Below are positions 18,298-26,977 of a stretch of DNA of 64,000 nucleotides, one piece after another. The first letter of the stretch is position 1. Each line of letters opens with the position of its first letter. The DNA is from Lacrimispora amygdalina (GTDB lineage Bacteria > Bacillota > Clostridia > Lachnospirales > Lachnospiraceae): NCBI RefSeq assembly GCF_900205965.1, contig NZ_OAOF01000010.1, positions 120,263 through 184,262 of the forward strand, written 5' to 3'. Below the pieces are notes generated by a model. That model worked only from the letters and a program-made list of their open reading frames with translations, was not told where the DNA came from and did not search any database. Made by a program: the position numbers and the translations under genes.

Positions 18298-18330
18298 AAA
18301 ACAGGCGTTAAGATCAAAGGAGAAGTCAGT

Positions 18331-19434
18331 ATGAGCAAGGTGAGCGATACGACCAGAGAATCATGGATCATGAGCACGTTTCCGGAGTGGGGAACCTGGC
18401 TGAATGAAGAGATTGAAAGCGAGGAAGTAAAACCCGGCACTGTGGCAATGTGGTGGTTAGGCTGTACCGGAATCTGGTTTAAAACCCCTGGCGGATGCAA
18501 TTTAACCATCGATTTATGGTGCGGTAACGGAAAACGGACGCATGGAGACGGTAAGATGGCGGCGGGACATCAGATGGCCAATATGTGCGGTGCCAGAAAA
18601 ATGCAGCCCAACTTAAGAGCGGTGCCCTTTGTCATTGATCCATTCGCCATCCGAAAGGTGGATGGCGTTTTAGCAACACATTACCATCAGGATCATATGA
18701 GCGCAGAATATGCAGCTCACGTGATTCAAAGCGGCATGACGACAACCGATGATAAGGGAAATGAAATACCGGTACCGTTTATCGGTCCTTTAAAATCAGT
18801 GGAGACCTGGATCAAATGGGGAGTTCCGAAAGAACGGTGCAAAGTGGTGCGCCCCGGCGACACCATTAAGATTAAAGATGTGGAGATCGTAGTCCTTGAT
18901 TCCTTTGACAGAACCTGTCTTGTGACAACAGATTCTACAGGTGAAGACAGAGAAGAACTAACTGGGGTATGTCCTGTGGATATGGATGACAAGGCGGTCA
19001 ATTACTTATTGAAAACTCCGGGAGGAAACATCTATCACAGCGGTGATTCCCATTATTCCATTTATTTTGCAAAGCATGGCAAAGACCATAAGGTGGATGT
19101 CGCTTTTGGCTCCTACGGCGAAAATCCGGTGGGGATGGCAGACAAGATGACCTCCTGCGATGTGCTTAGAATGGCGGAGGCTTTAAAATGTGATGTGGTG
19201 ATACCTATTCATTACGATGTGTGGAGCAACTTTATGGCAGATGTCAATGAGATACGGGTGCTTTATGACATGAAAAAGGACCGTCTGGATTACCGGTTCC
19301 ACCCATTCTTCTGGGAAGTAGGCGGAAAATACATTTATCCCACAGACAGGGAGAAAAAGGCTTACCATCACCCCAGAGGTTTTGAAGACTGTTTTGAAGC
19401 TCCGCAGAACATACCATATCGGTCCTGCCTGTAG
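18331..19434 (+). CDS. ulaG: L-ascorbate-6-phosphate lactonase
   Basis: A 367-residue metallo-beta-lactamase-fold hydrolase. The metal motif is [14 protein letters not shown] (HxHxDH), with [13 protein letters not shown] and [13 protein letters not shown] supplying further ligands. UlaG opens the lactone ring of L-ascorbate-6-phosphate to 3-keto-L-gulonate-6-phosphate, the first cytosolic step after PTS uptake. It is first in the operon ulaG-C-A-B and starts after AAAGGAGAAGTCAGT. Three DeoR-type half-sites surround its promoter. Length matches E. coli UlaG. Confidence 0.95.
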   Translation: MSKVSDTTRESWIMSTFPEWGTWLNEEIESEEVKPGTVAMWWLGCTGIWFKTPGGCNLTIDLWCGNGKRTHGDGKMAAGHQMANMCGARKMQPNLRAVPFVIDPFAIRKVDGVLATHYHQDHMSAEYAAHVIQSGMTTTDDKGNEIPVPFIGPLKSVETWIKWGVPKERCKVVRPGDTIKIKDVEIVVLDSFDRTCLVTTDSTGEDREELTGVCPVDMDDKAVNYLLKTPGGNIYHSGDSHYSIYFAKHGKDHKVDVAFGSYGENPVGMADKMTSCDVLRMAEALKCDVVIPIHYDVWSNFMADVNEIRVLYDMKKDRLDYRFHPFFWEVGGKYIYPTDREKKAYHHPRGFEDCFEAPQNIPYRSCL

Positions 19435-19454
19435 GCGATTGGGGAGGGGGAGCC

Positions 19455-19913
19455 ATGCTGTTAAGAGAATTTGTAGAACTGGGGCATTATAAATTTGCTG
19501 AGGAAGCGGCAAGCTGGGAAGATGCGGTCCGGATGAGCTGCGAAACCTTAGAAGCTGACGGGACAGTGGAGGCAGGTTATAAGGAAGAAATCATTGAATG
19601 TATCAGGAAGTATGGGCCTTATATTATTATCATGCCCAATGTAGCTATGCCGCATTCGCAGGAAGGTGCAAACGGGGTGCACAAAACTGCAATCGGATTC
19701 ATGAAGCTGAATAAGCCGGTCAGCTTTGAACCAGGTGATAAGGAGAAGGATGCCAGACTATTCTTTACGCTGGCATCCTGCGATCCGAAACAGCATCTGG
19801 AAAATATGTCAAGGCTGTCGGAATTGCTGATGAATGAAGGGGCGGTGGAAGCACTTTTAGGTGCTAATACACCGGAGGACTTGTTAAGAATCCAGAGCCG
19901 GTATCTGGATTGA
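19455..19913 (+). CDS. ulaC: Ascorbate PTS EIIA component
   Basis: A 152-residue PTS EIIA of the mannitol/fructose-like fold. The phospho-accepting His is in NVAMPHSQEGA (residue 67). It takes phosphate from HPr and passes it to the EIIB encoded at 21428. It follows ulaG by 20 bases with a GGGGAGGGGGAGCC ribosome site and precedes the EIIC gene, so the system is split into A, C and B polypeptides as in E. coli UlaCAB. Confidence 0.92.
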   Translation: MLLREFVELGHYKFAEEAASWEDAVRMSCETLEADGTVEAGYKEEIIECIRKYGPYIIIMPNVAMPHSQEGANGVHKTAIGFMKLNKPVSFEPGDKEKDARLFFTLASCDPKQHLENMSRLSELLMNEGAVEALLGANTPEDLLRIQSRYLD

Positions 19914-19931
19914 GAATGGGGAGGGTTTCTT

Positions 19932-21410
19932 ATGGATATTTTATTAAAAATGTGGTCGTATTTTGCAGTTAATGTATTACAGCAGCCGGCGTTTATGATT
20001 GGTCTGATCGTTATGATCGGATATGTGCTGCTAGGAAAGCCCTGGTATGATGTTCTTGCAGGAGTGATTAAAGCGATCGTGGGATACTTAATCCTGACCG
20101 TTGGTTCCGGCGGTCTGGTCAGCAATTTCCGCCCGGTACTTGTAGGCTTAAAAGACCGTTTCAATATGAATGCCATGGTCATAGATCCCTACTTTGGACA
20201 GAATGCGGTAACAGCAGGTGTAGAAGAGGTGTTCGGCAAGGTATTCGGCAATGCCATGATTTTACTTTTAATCGCATTTATCGTAAACATCCTCCTGGTT
20301 CGCTTCAGCAGGGTGACAAAGTTAAGAGCACTGTTTACCACAGGCCATGTTCAGGTACAGCAGGCAGCCACTGCTTACTGGCTGATCCTCTTTGCCTGTC
20401 CGTTTTTATTAAACAACAATGCTGCCCTTCTGGTAGTGATGGCACTGATACTGGGAGCATACTGGGCGGTTGGATCAAATCTTACCATTAAGCCCTGTCA
20501 GGAACTGACCGATGGCGCAGGCTTTTGTCTGGCTCATCAGCAGATGTTTGGAATTGCAATTAATACCTGGCTGGCAGAGAAACTGTTTGGCAAAAAGAAG
20601 AACGGGAAAGAAGTGAGAAAGATTGACGAGATCGAGCTTCCTGGTTTCATGTCTGTCTTTAATGAAAACATGGTATGTACCTCCATTTTGATGATTGTTT
20701 TTTTCGGAGCCATCCTCTGCATACTGGGGAAAGACTATCTGGTGGAACAAAAGTTCATGAAGGAAGGAGCCAGCATGTTCTTTTATGTGATTCAGACCTG
20801 TCTTTACTTCTCTGTTTACCTGGCAATCCTTCAATTGGGCGTTCGGACTTTTGTTACCGAACTGACTGCATCCTTCCAGGGTATCGCAGATAAACTCCTT
20901 CCCGGCTCCCTTCCTGGCGTTGACTGTGCAGTTGTATTCGGGTTTGGATCTGCCAATGCCGTCCCCCTTGGTTTCCTTGCAGGCTTTGCAGGTCAGATTC
21001 TTGCTATTGTGGCACTGATTTTATTAAAGAGCCCTGTGCTTGTTATCTGCGGTTTCGTTCCTGTATTCTTTGATAATGCAACCATTGCTGTATTTGCCAA
21101 CGAAAAAGGCGGAATCAAGGCAGCCCTTATTTTACCGTTCTTTTCCGGTATCTGCCAGGTATTCGGATCTGCAATTATCGCAGGCTGGGTCGGCATGGCA
21201 GCTTACGGCGGATATTTAGGCATGTGGGACTGGGCGGTTGTATGGCCGGTCATGACAGCAGTCATGAAGTTCTTAAGTTATGCCGGAGTGGTGATCGTAG
21301 TAGCTGTTTTACTTGCAATTCCCCAGATCCAGTACCGCAGGGACAAAAAAGGTTATTTCTTAATTACAGAAAATTATGAAGCTTATAAGGAATTAAAGGG
21401 AATTAAATAA
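19932..21410 (+). CDS. ulaA: Ascorbate PTS EIIC permease
   Basis: A 492-residue integral membrane protein with about 11 hydrophobic segments. It belongs to the SgaT/UlaA family: it starts ILLKMWSYFAVNVLQQPAF and contains GHVQVQQAATAYWLILF and FGSANAVPLGFLAGFAGQI. It translocates L-ascorbate with concomitant phosphorylation by EIIB. It follows ulaC by 18 bases with a GAATGGGGAGGG ribosome site. Length is slightly longer than E. coli UlaA (465 aa), mainly at the C-terminus. Confidence 0.95.
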   Translation: MDILLKMWSYFAVNVLQQPAFMIGLIVMIGYVLLGKPWYDVLAGVIKAIVGYLILTVGSGGLVSNFRPVLVGLKDRFNMNAMVIDPYFGQNAVTAGVEEVFGKVFGNAMILLLIAFIVNILLVRFSRVTKLRALFTTGHVQVQQAATAYWLILFACPFLLNNNAALLVVMALILGAYWAVGSNLTIKPCQELTDGAGFCLAHQQMFGIAINTWLAEKLFGKKKNGKEVRKIDEIELPGFMSVFNENMVCTSILMIVFFGAILCILGKDYLVEQKFMKEGASMFFYVIQTCLYFSVYLAILQLGVRTFVTELTASFQGIADKLLPGSLPGVDCAVVFGFGSANAVPLGFLAGFAGQILAIVALILLKSPVLVICGFVPVFFDNATIAVFANEKGGIKAALILPFFSGICQVFGSAIIAGWVGMAAYGGYLGMWDWAVVWPVMTAVMKFLSYAGVVIVVAVLLAIPQIQYRRDKKGYFLITENYEAYKELKGIK

Positions 21411-21427
21411 AAGTCAGGAGAATGGTT

Positions 21428-21730
21428 ATGTCAAAAGTAAATATGAGTTTTATGGTATGCTGTGCCAATGGGGCCGGCTCCAGTCTTATGATGAAAATGA
21501 CAATGCAGAAGGTACTGGATAAGGCGGGAATCAAGCCGTTAAAGGTTCATCACTGCGCCTTATCGGAAGGGAAAACTGCAGCTGCCCAGTATGATGTTGT
21601 CTTTTGCGCACAGAACTTCGCCGGCATGTTTCAGAGTGCCAGAGAAAAAGGAACCCTGGTGATTGGTCTGAGAAATATCATGTCTCCCCAGGAGATGGAA
21701 CAAAAAATGAAGGAAAATGGAATTCTTTAA
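21428..21730 (+). CDS. ulaB: Ascorbate PTS EIIB component
   Basis: A 100-residue EIIB with the phospho-Cys loop VCCANGAGSS near the N-terminus (Cys12 is equivalent to the Cys of CGNGQGSS in E. coli UlaB). It receives phosphate from EIIA and phosphorylates ascorbate during transport. The ATG at 21428 lies 7 bases after AGGAG; the in-frame ATG at 21422 is only one base from it and is unlikely. It is last in the ulaG-C-A-B transcript; a regulator gene with its own promoter follows. Confidence 0.92.
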   Translation: MSKVNMSFMVCCANGAGSSLMMKMTMQKVLDKAGIKPLKVHHCALSEGKTAAAQYDVVFCAQNFAGMFQSAREKGTLVIGLRNIMSPQEMEQKMKENGIL

Positions 21731-21740
21731 TTTCAATCAA

Positions 21741-21750
21741 AACGAACATA
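21741..21750 (+). promoter_or_regulatory. Fourth DeoR-type half-site, upstream of the deoR-family gene
   Basis: AACGAACATAAAA repeats the motif found three times around the ula promoter, here immediately upstream of the -35 box of the regulator's own promoter. This suggests autoregulation. Confidence 0.55.
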
Positions 21751-21756
21751 AAAGAA

Positions 21757-21785
21757 GTGACACAGGCATCTGAACAGGCTATAAT
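21757..21785 (+). promoter_or_regulatory. Promoter of the DeoR-family gene
   Basis: GTGACA (21757-21762), 17-base spacer, TATAAT (21780-21785), 43 bases ahead of the start codon. Confidence 0.55.
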
Positions 21786-21827
21786 GAGGATAAAGAATCA
21801 TATCTTTATAAGTTGAGAGGGAAAAAA

Positions 21828-22589
21828 ATGAAAAAGGACAGAGCTTGTGTTGAAAACAGAAGGAACCGCATTTTGGAAATCATGGAGAAAAATCCCAGAG
21901 TGCGGGTGGATGAACTGGCGGAAGCGTTAGAGGTTTCTCTTATCACTATACGCAGAGATCTGCAGTATCTGGAAGATAAGAAACTTCTGGTACGAACCCA
22001 CGGGGGAGCCGTCGCTTCCAACAGCCCCGCAGATGAAGTATCCTTATACAGGAGACTGATTGCTGAATTTGCTGCTGAATTTGTATCAGATAATGATACA
22101 CTTTTCATCAATACCAGCAGCAATGCATTAAAAATACTGGAACACATTACCTGTTCCAATGTAACCGTCATAACGAATAACGGAAAAGCCATTCACTGTG
22201 AGCATTCCCAGGAAGTCAACGTGGTGCTGACAGGCGGTGAACTGCGCTATCCCAAAGAGGCTATGGTTGGGGATTTTGCGCTTAGAAATTTACAGACAAT
22301 TTATGCAAAAAAAGCATTCATTGGCTGCTCCGGAATCAGCGGGGAAAACGGCATGACAACGGAGATTTTTAATGAGGTCAGCATCAACGAAATGATGGTT
22401 GGTCATGCAACTCAGGATGTGTACGTCCTGGCTGATCATACAAAGATCGGAAAAAACAGCAGCTTTGTAAGCTGTCCTATTGAAAAAATTAAATATCTGA
22501 TTACCGATGAAAAAGCACCTTTGGAAGCTTTGGATTTAATCAGGGAAAAAGGGGTGGAAGTTTTTGTGGTCCGCCGGTCGGATTTATGA
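21828..22589 (+). CDS. DeoR-family regulator of the ula genes
   Basis: A 253-residue DeoR protein. The N-terminal HTH reads RILEIMEKNPRVRVDELAEA, then LEVSLITIRRDLQYLE, followed by the DeoR C-terminal sugar-phosphate sensor with VITNNGKAIHCEH, LTGGELRY and TKIGKNSSFVSC. It sits inside the ascorbate cluster, and four copies of a GlpR-like half-site occur at the two cluster promoters. It is therefore the likely ascorbate-phosphate-responsive repressor (UlaR-like). The ATG at 21828 follows GAGAGGG; the upstream TTG overlaps that site. Confidence 0.9.
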   Translation: MKKDRACVENRRNRILEIMEKNPRVRVDELAEALEVSLITIRRDLQYLEDKKLLVRTHGGAVASNSPADEVSLYRRLIAEFAAEFVSDNDTLFINTSSNALKILEHITCSNVTVITNNGKAIHCEHSQEVNVVLTGGELRYPKEAMVGDFALRNLQTIYAKKAFIGCSGISGENGMTTEIFNEVSINEMMVGHATQDVYVLADHTKIGKNSSFVSCPIEKIKYLITDEKAPLEALDLIREKGVEVFVVRRSDL

Positions 22590-22652
22590 ATCAATCATAG
22601 TGGAACAATGCCCGGGCTTCCATGTTGATTGCATCGTTTGGAGGCATATTTT

Positions 22653-23498
22653 ATGGAAAAGGCATATACCCTTGGATTATATGAGAAATCCATGCCTGCA
22701 GGGCTTGGATGGAAAGAAAAGCTTGAGGCGGCAAAAACTGCCGGTTACGATTTCGTGGAAATCAGCATTGATGAAACCGAAGAGAAATTAAATCGTTTAA
22801 CCATGTCACAGGCGGAACGGCTGGAACTTATCAGTATGATGAAGATTGTGGGGCTGCCTATCCGCACCATGTGCTTAAGCGGCCACCGCAAATACCCCCT
22901 TGGAAGCCATGATGCGGCTGTACGGGAAAAAGGGCTGGATATAATGAGGAAAGCAATCCAGCTGGCAGATGATCTGGGTGTAAGGATTATCCAGCTGGCA
23001 GGATATGATGTATATTATGAGGATTCCAGTGAGATAACAAGACAGTATTTCCTGGAAAACTTAAAAATAGCAACAGAGATTGCAGCGCGCGCCGGTGTTG
23101 TACTGGGATTTGAAACCATGGAAACGGAATTTATGAATACTGTGGAAAAGTCCATGGAATACGTAAATCTGGTAGCATCTACATATTTAAATGTCTATCC
23201 GGATATTGGAAATATTACAAACGCTGCTAAAACATACGGTATTAACGCAATGGATGACTTACGTGCGGGAAAAGGTCATCTGGTTGCCATGCACTTAAAG
23301 GAAACCGTTCCGGGAAAGTTCCGTGAGATACCTTTTGGAACGGGGCATGTGGATTTTGAAAGCGCAATTAAAACGGCATGGGAGCTGGGGATACGAAAAT
23401 ACGTGACGGAATTCTGGTATAGCGGGAATTCCCAGTGGATGCTTGAACTTTACGATGCCAACAAACGGATGACGGAGATACTGGATAAACAGAGCTGA
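22653..23498 (+). CDS. ulaE: L-ribulose/L-xylulose-5-phosphate 3-epimerase
   Basis: A 281-residue TIM-barrel epimerase of the UlaE/SgbU family. It shows LGLYEKSMPAGLGWKEKLEA at the N-terminus, typical for UlaE, then LGFETMETEFMNT, YPDIGNITNA and HLKETVPGKFREIPFGTG, which carry metal-binding Glu, Asp, His and Glu residues. It converts L-xylulose-5-phosphate to L-ribulose-5-phosphate in ascorbate catabolism. The ATG at 22653 follows GGAGGCATATTTT. The UlaD decarboxylase and UlaF epimerase are not in this window. Confidence 0.92.
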   Translation: MEKAYTLGLYEKSMPAGLGWKEKLEAAKTAGYDFVEISIDETEEKLNRLTMSQAERLELISMMKIVGLPIRTMCLSGHRKYPLGSHDAAVREKGLDIMRKAIQLADDLGVRIIQLAGYDVYYEDSSEITRQYFLENLKIATEIAARAGVVLGFETMETEFMNTVEKSMEYVNLVASTYLNVYPDIGNITNAAKTYGINAMDDLRAGKGHLVAMHLKETVPGKFREIPFGTGHVDFESAIKTAWELGIRKYVTEFWYSGNSQWMLELYDANKRMTEILDKQS

Positions 23499-23510
23499 AA
23501 GGAGCTTGGG

Positions 23511-24560
23511 ATGAGAGCGGAGAAAAAGGTGGTGGGGCATCTGACTAAATGTTATTCAGTAGCTCCCCTTTTTTATAAAGGAAACGAATATTTTCTGACA
23601 GCGGCAGAAAAAGAAGATCCCTGCCTGCTGTTTGATATGGATGGCAATAAAGTGGATACGGTCTGGGAAGGACCGGGTGGTACCATGTCCATGGTACAGG
23701 TACCAGATACAGACGGTCAGTTTCTGGCTACGCAGAAATTTTATTCTCCCAATGATTCCAAAGAGGCAAAAATTGTACTGGTAACTCCGGATGAAGCGGG
23801 AAACTGGCAGATTAAGACCATAGCAGTGCTTCCTCATGTACACCGCTTTGATCTGTTAAAAAGAGGGGAAACCAGGTATCTTATTGCCTGCACAATAAAA
23901 TCCGGTCATGAGTATAAGGAAGACTGGTCAAGTCCTGGTAAGGTTTATGCTGCAGTGCTACCAGAAAACCTGTCCGTCCTTTGTGAAAAAAATCCGTTGC
24001 AGCTGGAAGTCATACAGGAGGGTATGATTAAAAACCATGGTTATTACAGGGTGGAAGAAAATGGGATGGATACCGGGCTGATTTCCTATGAAGGAGGAGT
24101 CTGCCAGTTTATTCCTCCGGCAAGGCAGGGAGAACCGTGGGAAGTGAACATGCTGCTTGACACGCCTGCCAGCGATGCGGTATTAGTGGATTTTGATCAG
24201 GACGGGGAAAGAGAGCTTGCGGTTTTATCCCCGTTTCATGGTGATTGCATCTCTATCTATAAAAAATACGGGGGCAATTATCAGAAAGTATATGAATATG
24301 AGAAGCCGGCGGAATTTTCACATGCCATATATGGAGGGAGCTTATGCAGGCAGCCGGCTCTGGTGGTCGGGCACAGACAGGGAAACCGGAATCTCATCTG
24401 CTTTACCTGGAACCAAGATAAACAGGCGTATCAGTGGAATATTCTTGATCAGGACTGCGGACCGGCCAACGTCCTGCATAAAAGAAGGAATGGGGAAGAC
24501 TGGTTGATCAGTGCAAACCGGGAGACCGACGAAATCGCCATGTACAGGATTACACAATAA
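23511..24560 (+). CDS. Uncharacterised beta-propeller-like protein of the ula cluster
   Basis: A 349-residue soluble protein with no signal peptide. It is rich in predicted strands and repeated Y/F-hydrophobic-D patterns. It contains a calcium-type loop DFDQDGERELAVLS (about residues 227-240), as in VCBS/FG-GAP propeller blades, plus further blade-like strands (LFDMDGNKVDTVW, DQDKQ-like turns, EDWLISANRETDEIAMYRI). It starts 12 bases after ulaE with AAAGGAGCTTGGG, so it is co-transcribed. Propeller folds include cytosolic lactonases and binding proteins, so a sugar-acid role is possible. I recognise no named family. Confidence 0.75.
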   Translation: MRAEKKVVGHLTKCYSVAPLFYKGNEYFLTAAEKEDPCLLFDMDGNKVDTVWEGPGGTMSMVQVPDTDGQFLATQKFYSPNDSKEAKIVLVTPDEAGNWQIKTIAVLPHVHRFDLLKRGETRYLIACTIKSGHEYKEDWSSPGKVYAAVLPENLSVLCEKNPLQLEVIQEGMIKNHGYYRVEENGMDTGLISYEGGVCQFIPPARQGEPWEVNMLLDTPASDAVLVDFDQDGERELAVLSPFHGDCISIYKKYGGNYQKVYEYEKPAEFSHAIYGGSLCRQPALVVGHRQGNRNLICFTWNQDKQAYQWNILDQDCGPANVLHKRRNGEDWLISANRETDEIAMYRITQ

Positions 24561-24695
24561 GTGTACGCAGACTCCCTGGAATGACTGCGTTTCTAAAAGA
24601 GAAATGGACAATACTACCTTTGTAAAGTATACTGAAAGAAAAATAATAAGCAGAATTAAGCATTATTTCTGCTAAGTTACAAAGGAGGAATTGTT

Positions 24696-26663
24696 GTGAA
24701 GAGCATAAAAGCTAAGATATTTTTATACATGGCATGCACTGTTTTCTTCTCTCTTGCCGCAGTGGGAGGAATCAGTATTTTTTTAAATTATTACAGTATG
24801 ACGGGTACCATGAAGCAGTCCATGACGGAGCTGGCAGTGACTGCTTCCCAGCGTGTTGAAAAGGAACTGGATATTTATAAGAACCTGGCTTATGAATCAG
24901 GCAGCATTGCCAGACTGGCCAATCCTAAGACAAGCATTCAAGAGAAAAAAACGATTATTGACCAGAGAGCCCGGACACACAATTTCCAGAGAGGGAATAT
25001 TATTGGCGTCGACGGCATCAGTATTTTTGATGGGAAGGATTATTCGGAGAGAGATTATTTTAAACGCTCCATCAAAGGAGAGATGGCGGTATCAGAGCCT
25101 ATAGTCAGCAAAATTACGGGACAGATGACTATCATTATATCAGCTCCCTTGTGGGAGATGGGGATACCTGGTACGAAAGTGGTTGGAGTGGTTTATTTTG
25201 TTCCAAAGGAGACCTTTTTGAATGATATCGCCGCTTCCATTCATGTCAGCAGTCATTCCAACGCTTATCTCCTCAATCAGTCTGGTAAGGTGATTGCAGA
25301 TCCGGATATGAAAAAGGTTTCAGACGGCATAAATGTGCAGGAAAATGCGGCAAAGGACCACGGACTTGCGGAGCTTGCAGCAGTGGAAGCCAGGATGATA
25401 CAGGGGAAAAGCGGATTCGACCGCTATAAAAGAGATGGAGAAGAAATGTTTCTTTCCTATGCTCCTGTTGCGGGAACCGATGGCTGGAGCCTGGGAATCA
25501 GCGCCCCTATGGGTGATTTTATGGGATCAACCAAAACTGCCAGTATTGTTACTGTAGTATTAATTGCAGTATTTCTTGGAATTGCAGCTGTGTTATCTGC
25601 GGTTCTGGCCGGAAGAATAGGGGGCCCCATTAGGGTATGCGCTGACCGGTTAAAGCTACTGGCGGAGGGCGATCTTAAGTCCCCTGTAACAGAGATTAAA
25701 AATAAAGATGAAACGGGGATTCTGGCTGATGCCACACGGGATCTTGTCCGTAAACTGGGTTTAATAATCGGAGATGTGGATTACCTTCTTCATGAGATGG
25801 CAGGAGGTAACTTAACTGTCAGCAGCACATGTGATTTTGCGTATGCTGGCGGTTTTCAGGGGATCCATCAGTCGATGCACCAGTTGAAGACCCAGCTTGG
25901 AGATACTCTTTCTAATATCAGCCGTTCTTCCGGGGAAGTAGCGGCAGGAGCGGATCAGGTATCCGCAGGAGCCCAGGCACTTTCCCAGGGGGCTACAGAG
26001 CAGGCGGGCTCAATCCAGGAACTGGCTTCTGCCATAGGAGAGATTTCAGTGCAGGTCGAGGGGAATGCGAAATATGCAAAGGAGGCCAGTCTGCAGGCTG
26101 AGGAAACTGCGCAGGAACTGAAGAATGGTAACGTGCAGATGATAAAGATGACAAAAGCCATGGATGAGATCTCACAGACATCGGGTGAGATCGGAAAAAT
26201 AATTAAAACAATTGAGGATATCGCATTCCAGACCAATATTCTGGCACTGAATGCCGCGGTAGAGGCTGCACGGGCTGGGGAAGCGGGAAAAGGCTTCGCA
26301 GTCGTAGCAGATGAAGTACGGAATCTGGCCTCTAAGAGTGCGGAGGCATCTAAAAATACCTCTGTTCTGATAACTAATTCCAATCAGTCCGTGGAACAGG
26401 GCACACATATCGCGGCGGAAACAAAAGAAGCTTTGGATCGGATTGCTGCTTCCTCTGAAAGAACCGTAACGCTGATCAATGAGATATCCAAAGCATCCGG
26501 AGAACAGGCACTTTCCATAAGCCAGGTCAATCAGGGAATTGACCAGATTTCAAGTGTGGTTCAGACAAATTCCGCAACAGCGGAAGAAAGTGCGGCAACC
26601 AGCGAAGAACTTTCCGGACAGGCTCAGATTCTAAAGGACCTAATCGACCGGTTTCGACTGTAA
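24696..26663 (+). CDS. Methyl-accepting chemotaxis protein (dCache sensor)
   Basis: A 655-residue receptor. In order: TM1 (residues 7-30), an extracellular dCache-like sensor (to about 275, including [14 protein letters not shown] and [13 protein letters not shown]), TM2 ([21 protein letters not shown]), HAMP, and the cytoplasmic signalling domain with [21 protein letters not shown]. It starts with GTG, 7 bases after AAAGGAGG. It shares the module [13 protein letters not shown] between HAMP and signalling domain with the broken receptor at 7406-9546, so the two are paralogues. Being next to the ula genes, it could sense a related sugar acid (inference). Confidence 0.92.
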   Translation: MKSIKAKIFLYMACTVFFSLAAVGGISIFLNYYSMTGTMKQSMTELAVTASQRVEKELDIYKNLAYESGSIARLANPKTSIQEKKTIIDQRARTHNFQRGNIIGVDGISIFDGKDYSERDYFKRSIKGEMAVSEPIVSKITGQMTIIISAPLWEMGIPGTKVVGVVYFVPKETFLNDIAASIHVSSHSNAYLLNQSGKVIADPDMKKVSDGINVQENAAKDHGLAELAAVEARMIQGKSGFDRYKRDGEEMFLSYAPVAGTDGWSLGISAPMGDFMGSTKTASIVTVVLIAVFLGIAAVLSAVLAGRIGGPIRVCADRLKLLAEGDLKSPVTEIKNKDETGILADATRDLVRKLGLIIGDVDYLLHEMAGGNLTVSSTCDFAYAGGFQGIHQSMHQLKTQLGDTLSNISRSSGEVAAGADQVSAGAQALSQGATEQAGSIQELASAIGEISVQVEGNAKYAKEASLQAEETAQELKNGNVQMIKMTKAMDEISQTSGEIGKIIKTIEDIAFQTNILALNAAVEAARAGEAGKGFAVVADEVRNLASKSAEASKNTSVLITNSNQSVEQGTHIAAETKEALDRIAASSERTVTLINEISKASGEQALSISQVNQGIDQISSVVQTNSATAEESAATSEELSGQAQILKDLIDRFRL

Positions 26664-26755
26664 TCGAGCTAATTAAAATATCGTTAAAGATCGGCCCAAT
26701 CTCTATCTTTTTATGACAGAAATACTAAAATAAGAGGGTAGAAGGAGGGATCACT

Positions 26756-26899
26756 ATGGGAGTCATTACAGTTTTGCTGATGGCGTTATATGTAGTCATA
26801 GGGGGACTGACAACGCTCTATCTGCTGTTCAGCTTCCCGGCAGTCATTGTCTGGAAATTTTACAGAAAATTTAAAAATGGCATTTCCCTTTTTAGATGA
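26756..26899 (+). CDS. 47-residue single-pass membrane protein
   Basis: MGVITVLLMALYVVIGGLTT, then LYLLFSFPAVIVWKFYRKFK and a short tail. It has a long hydrophobic segment followed by a Lys/Arg-rich end, so the C-terminus is likely cytoplasmic. GAAGGAGGG is placed ideally before the ATG. It lies 92 bases after the chemoreceptor and ends just before a terminator, so it is a genuine gene unit. I recognise no family. Confidence 0.65.
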   Translation: MGVITVLLMALYVVIGGLTTLYLLFSFPAVIVWKFYRKFKNGISLFR

Positions 26900-26912
26900 A
26901 ATAAAGGAATAA

Positions 26913-26960
26913 GCAGGCACCGTTAAAACCTGATATCAGGTAACTGGGTGCCTGCTTTTC
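26913..26960 (+). terminator. Terminator between small membrane protein and csp array
   Basis: GCAGGCACC and GGTGCCTGC pair around a loop that contains a second palindrome (CCTGATATCAGG), followed by TTTTC. It lies between convergent genes and may act on both strands. Confidence 0.8.
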
Positions 26961-26977
26961 TATAATACAAAAGAAGA

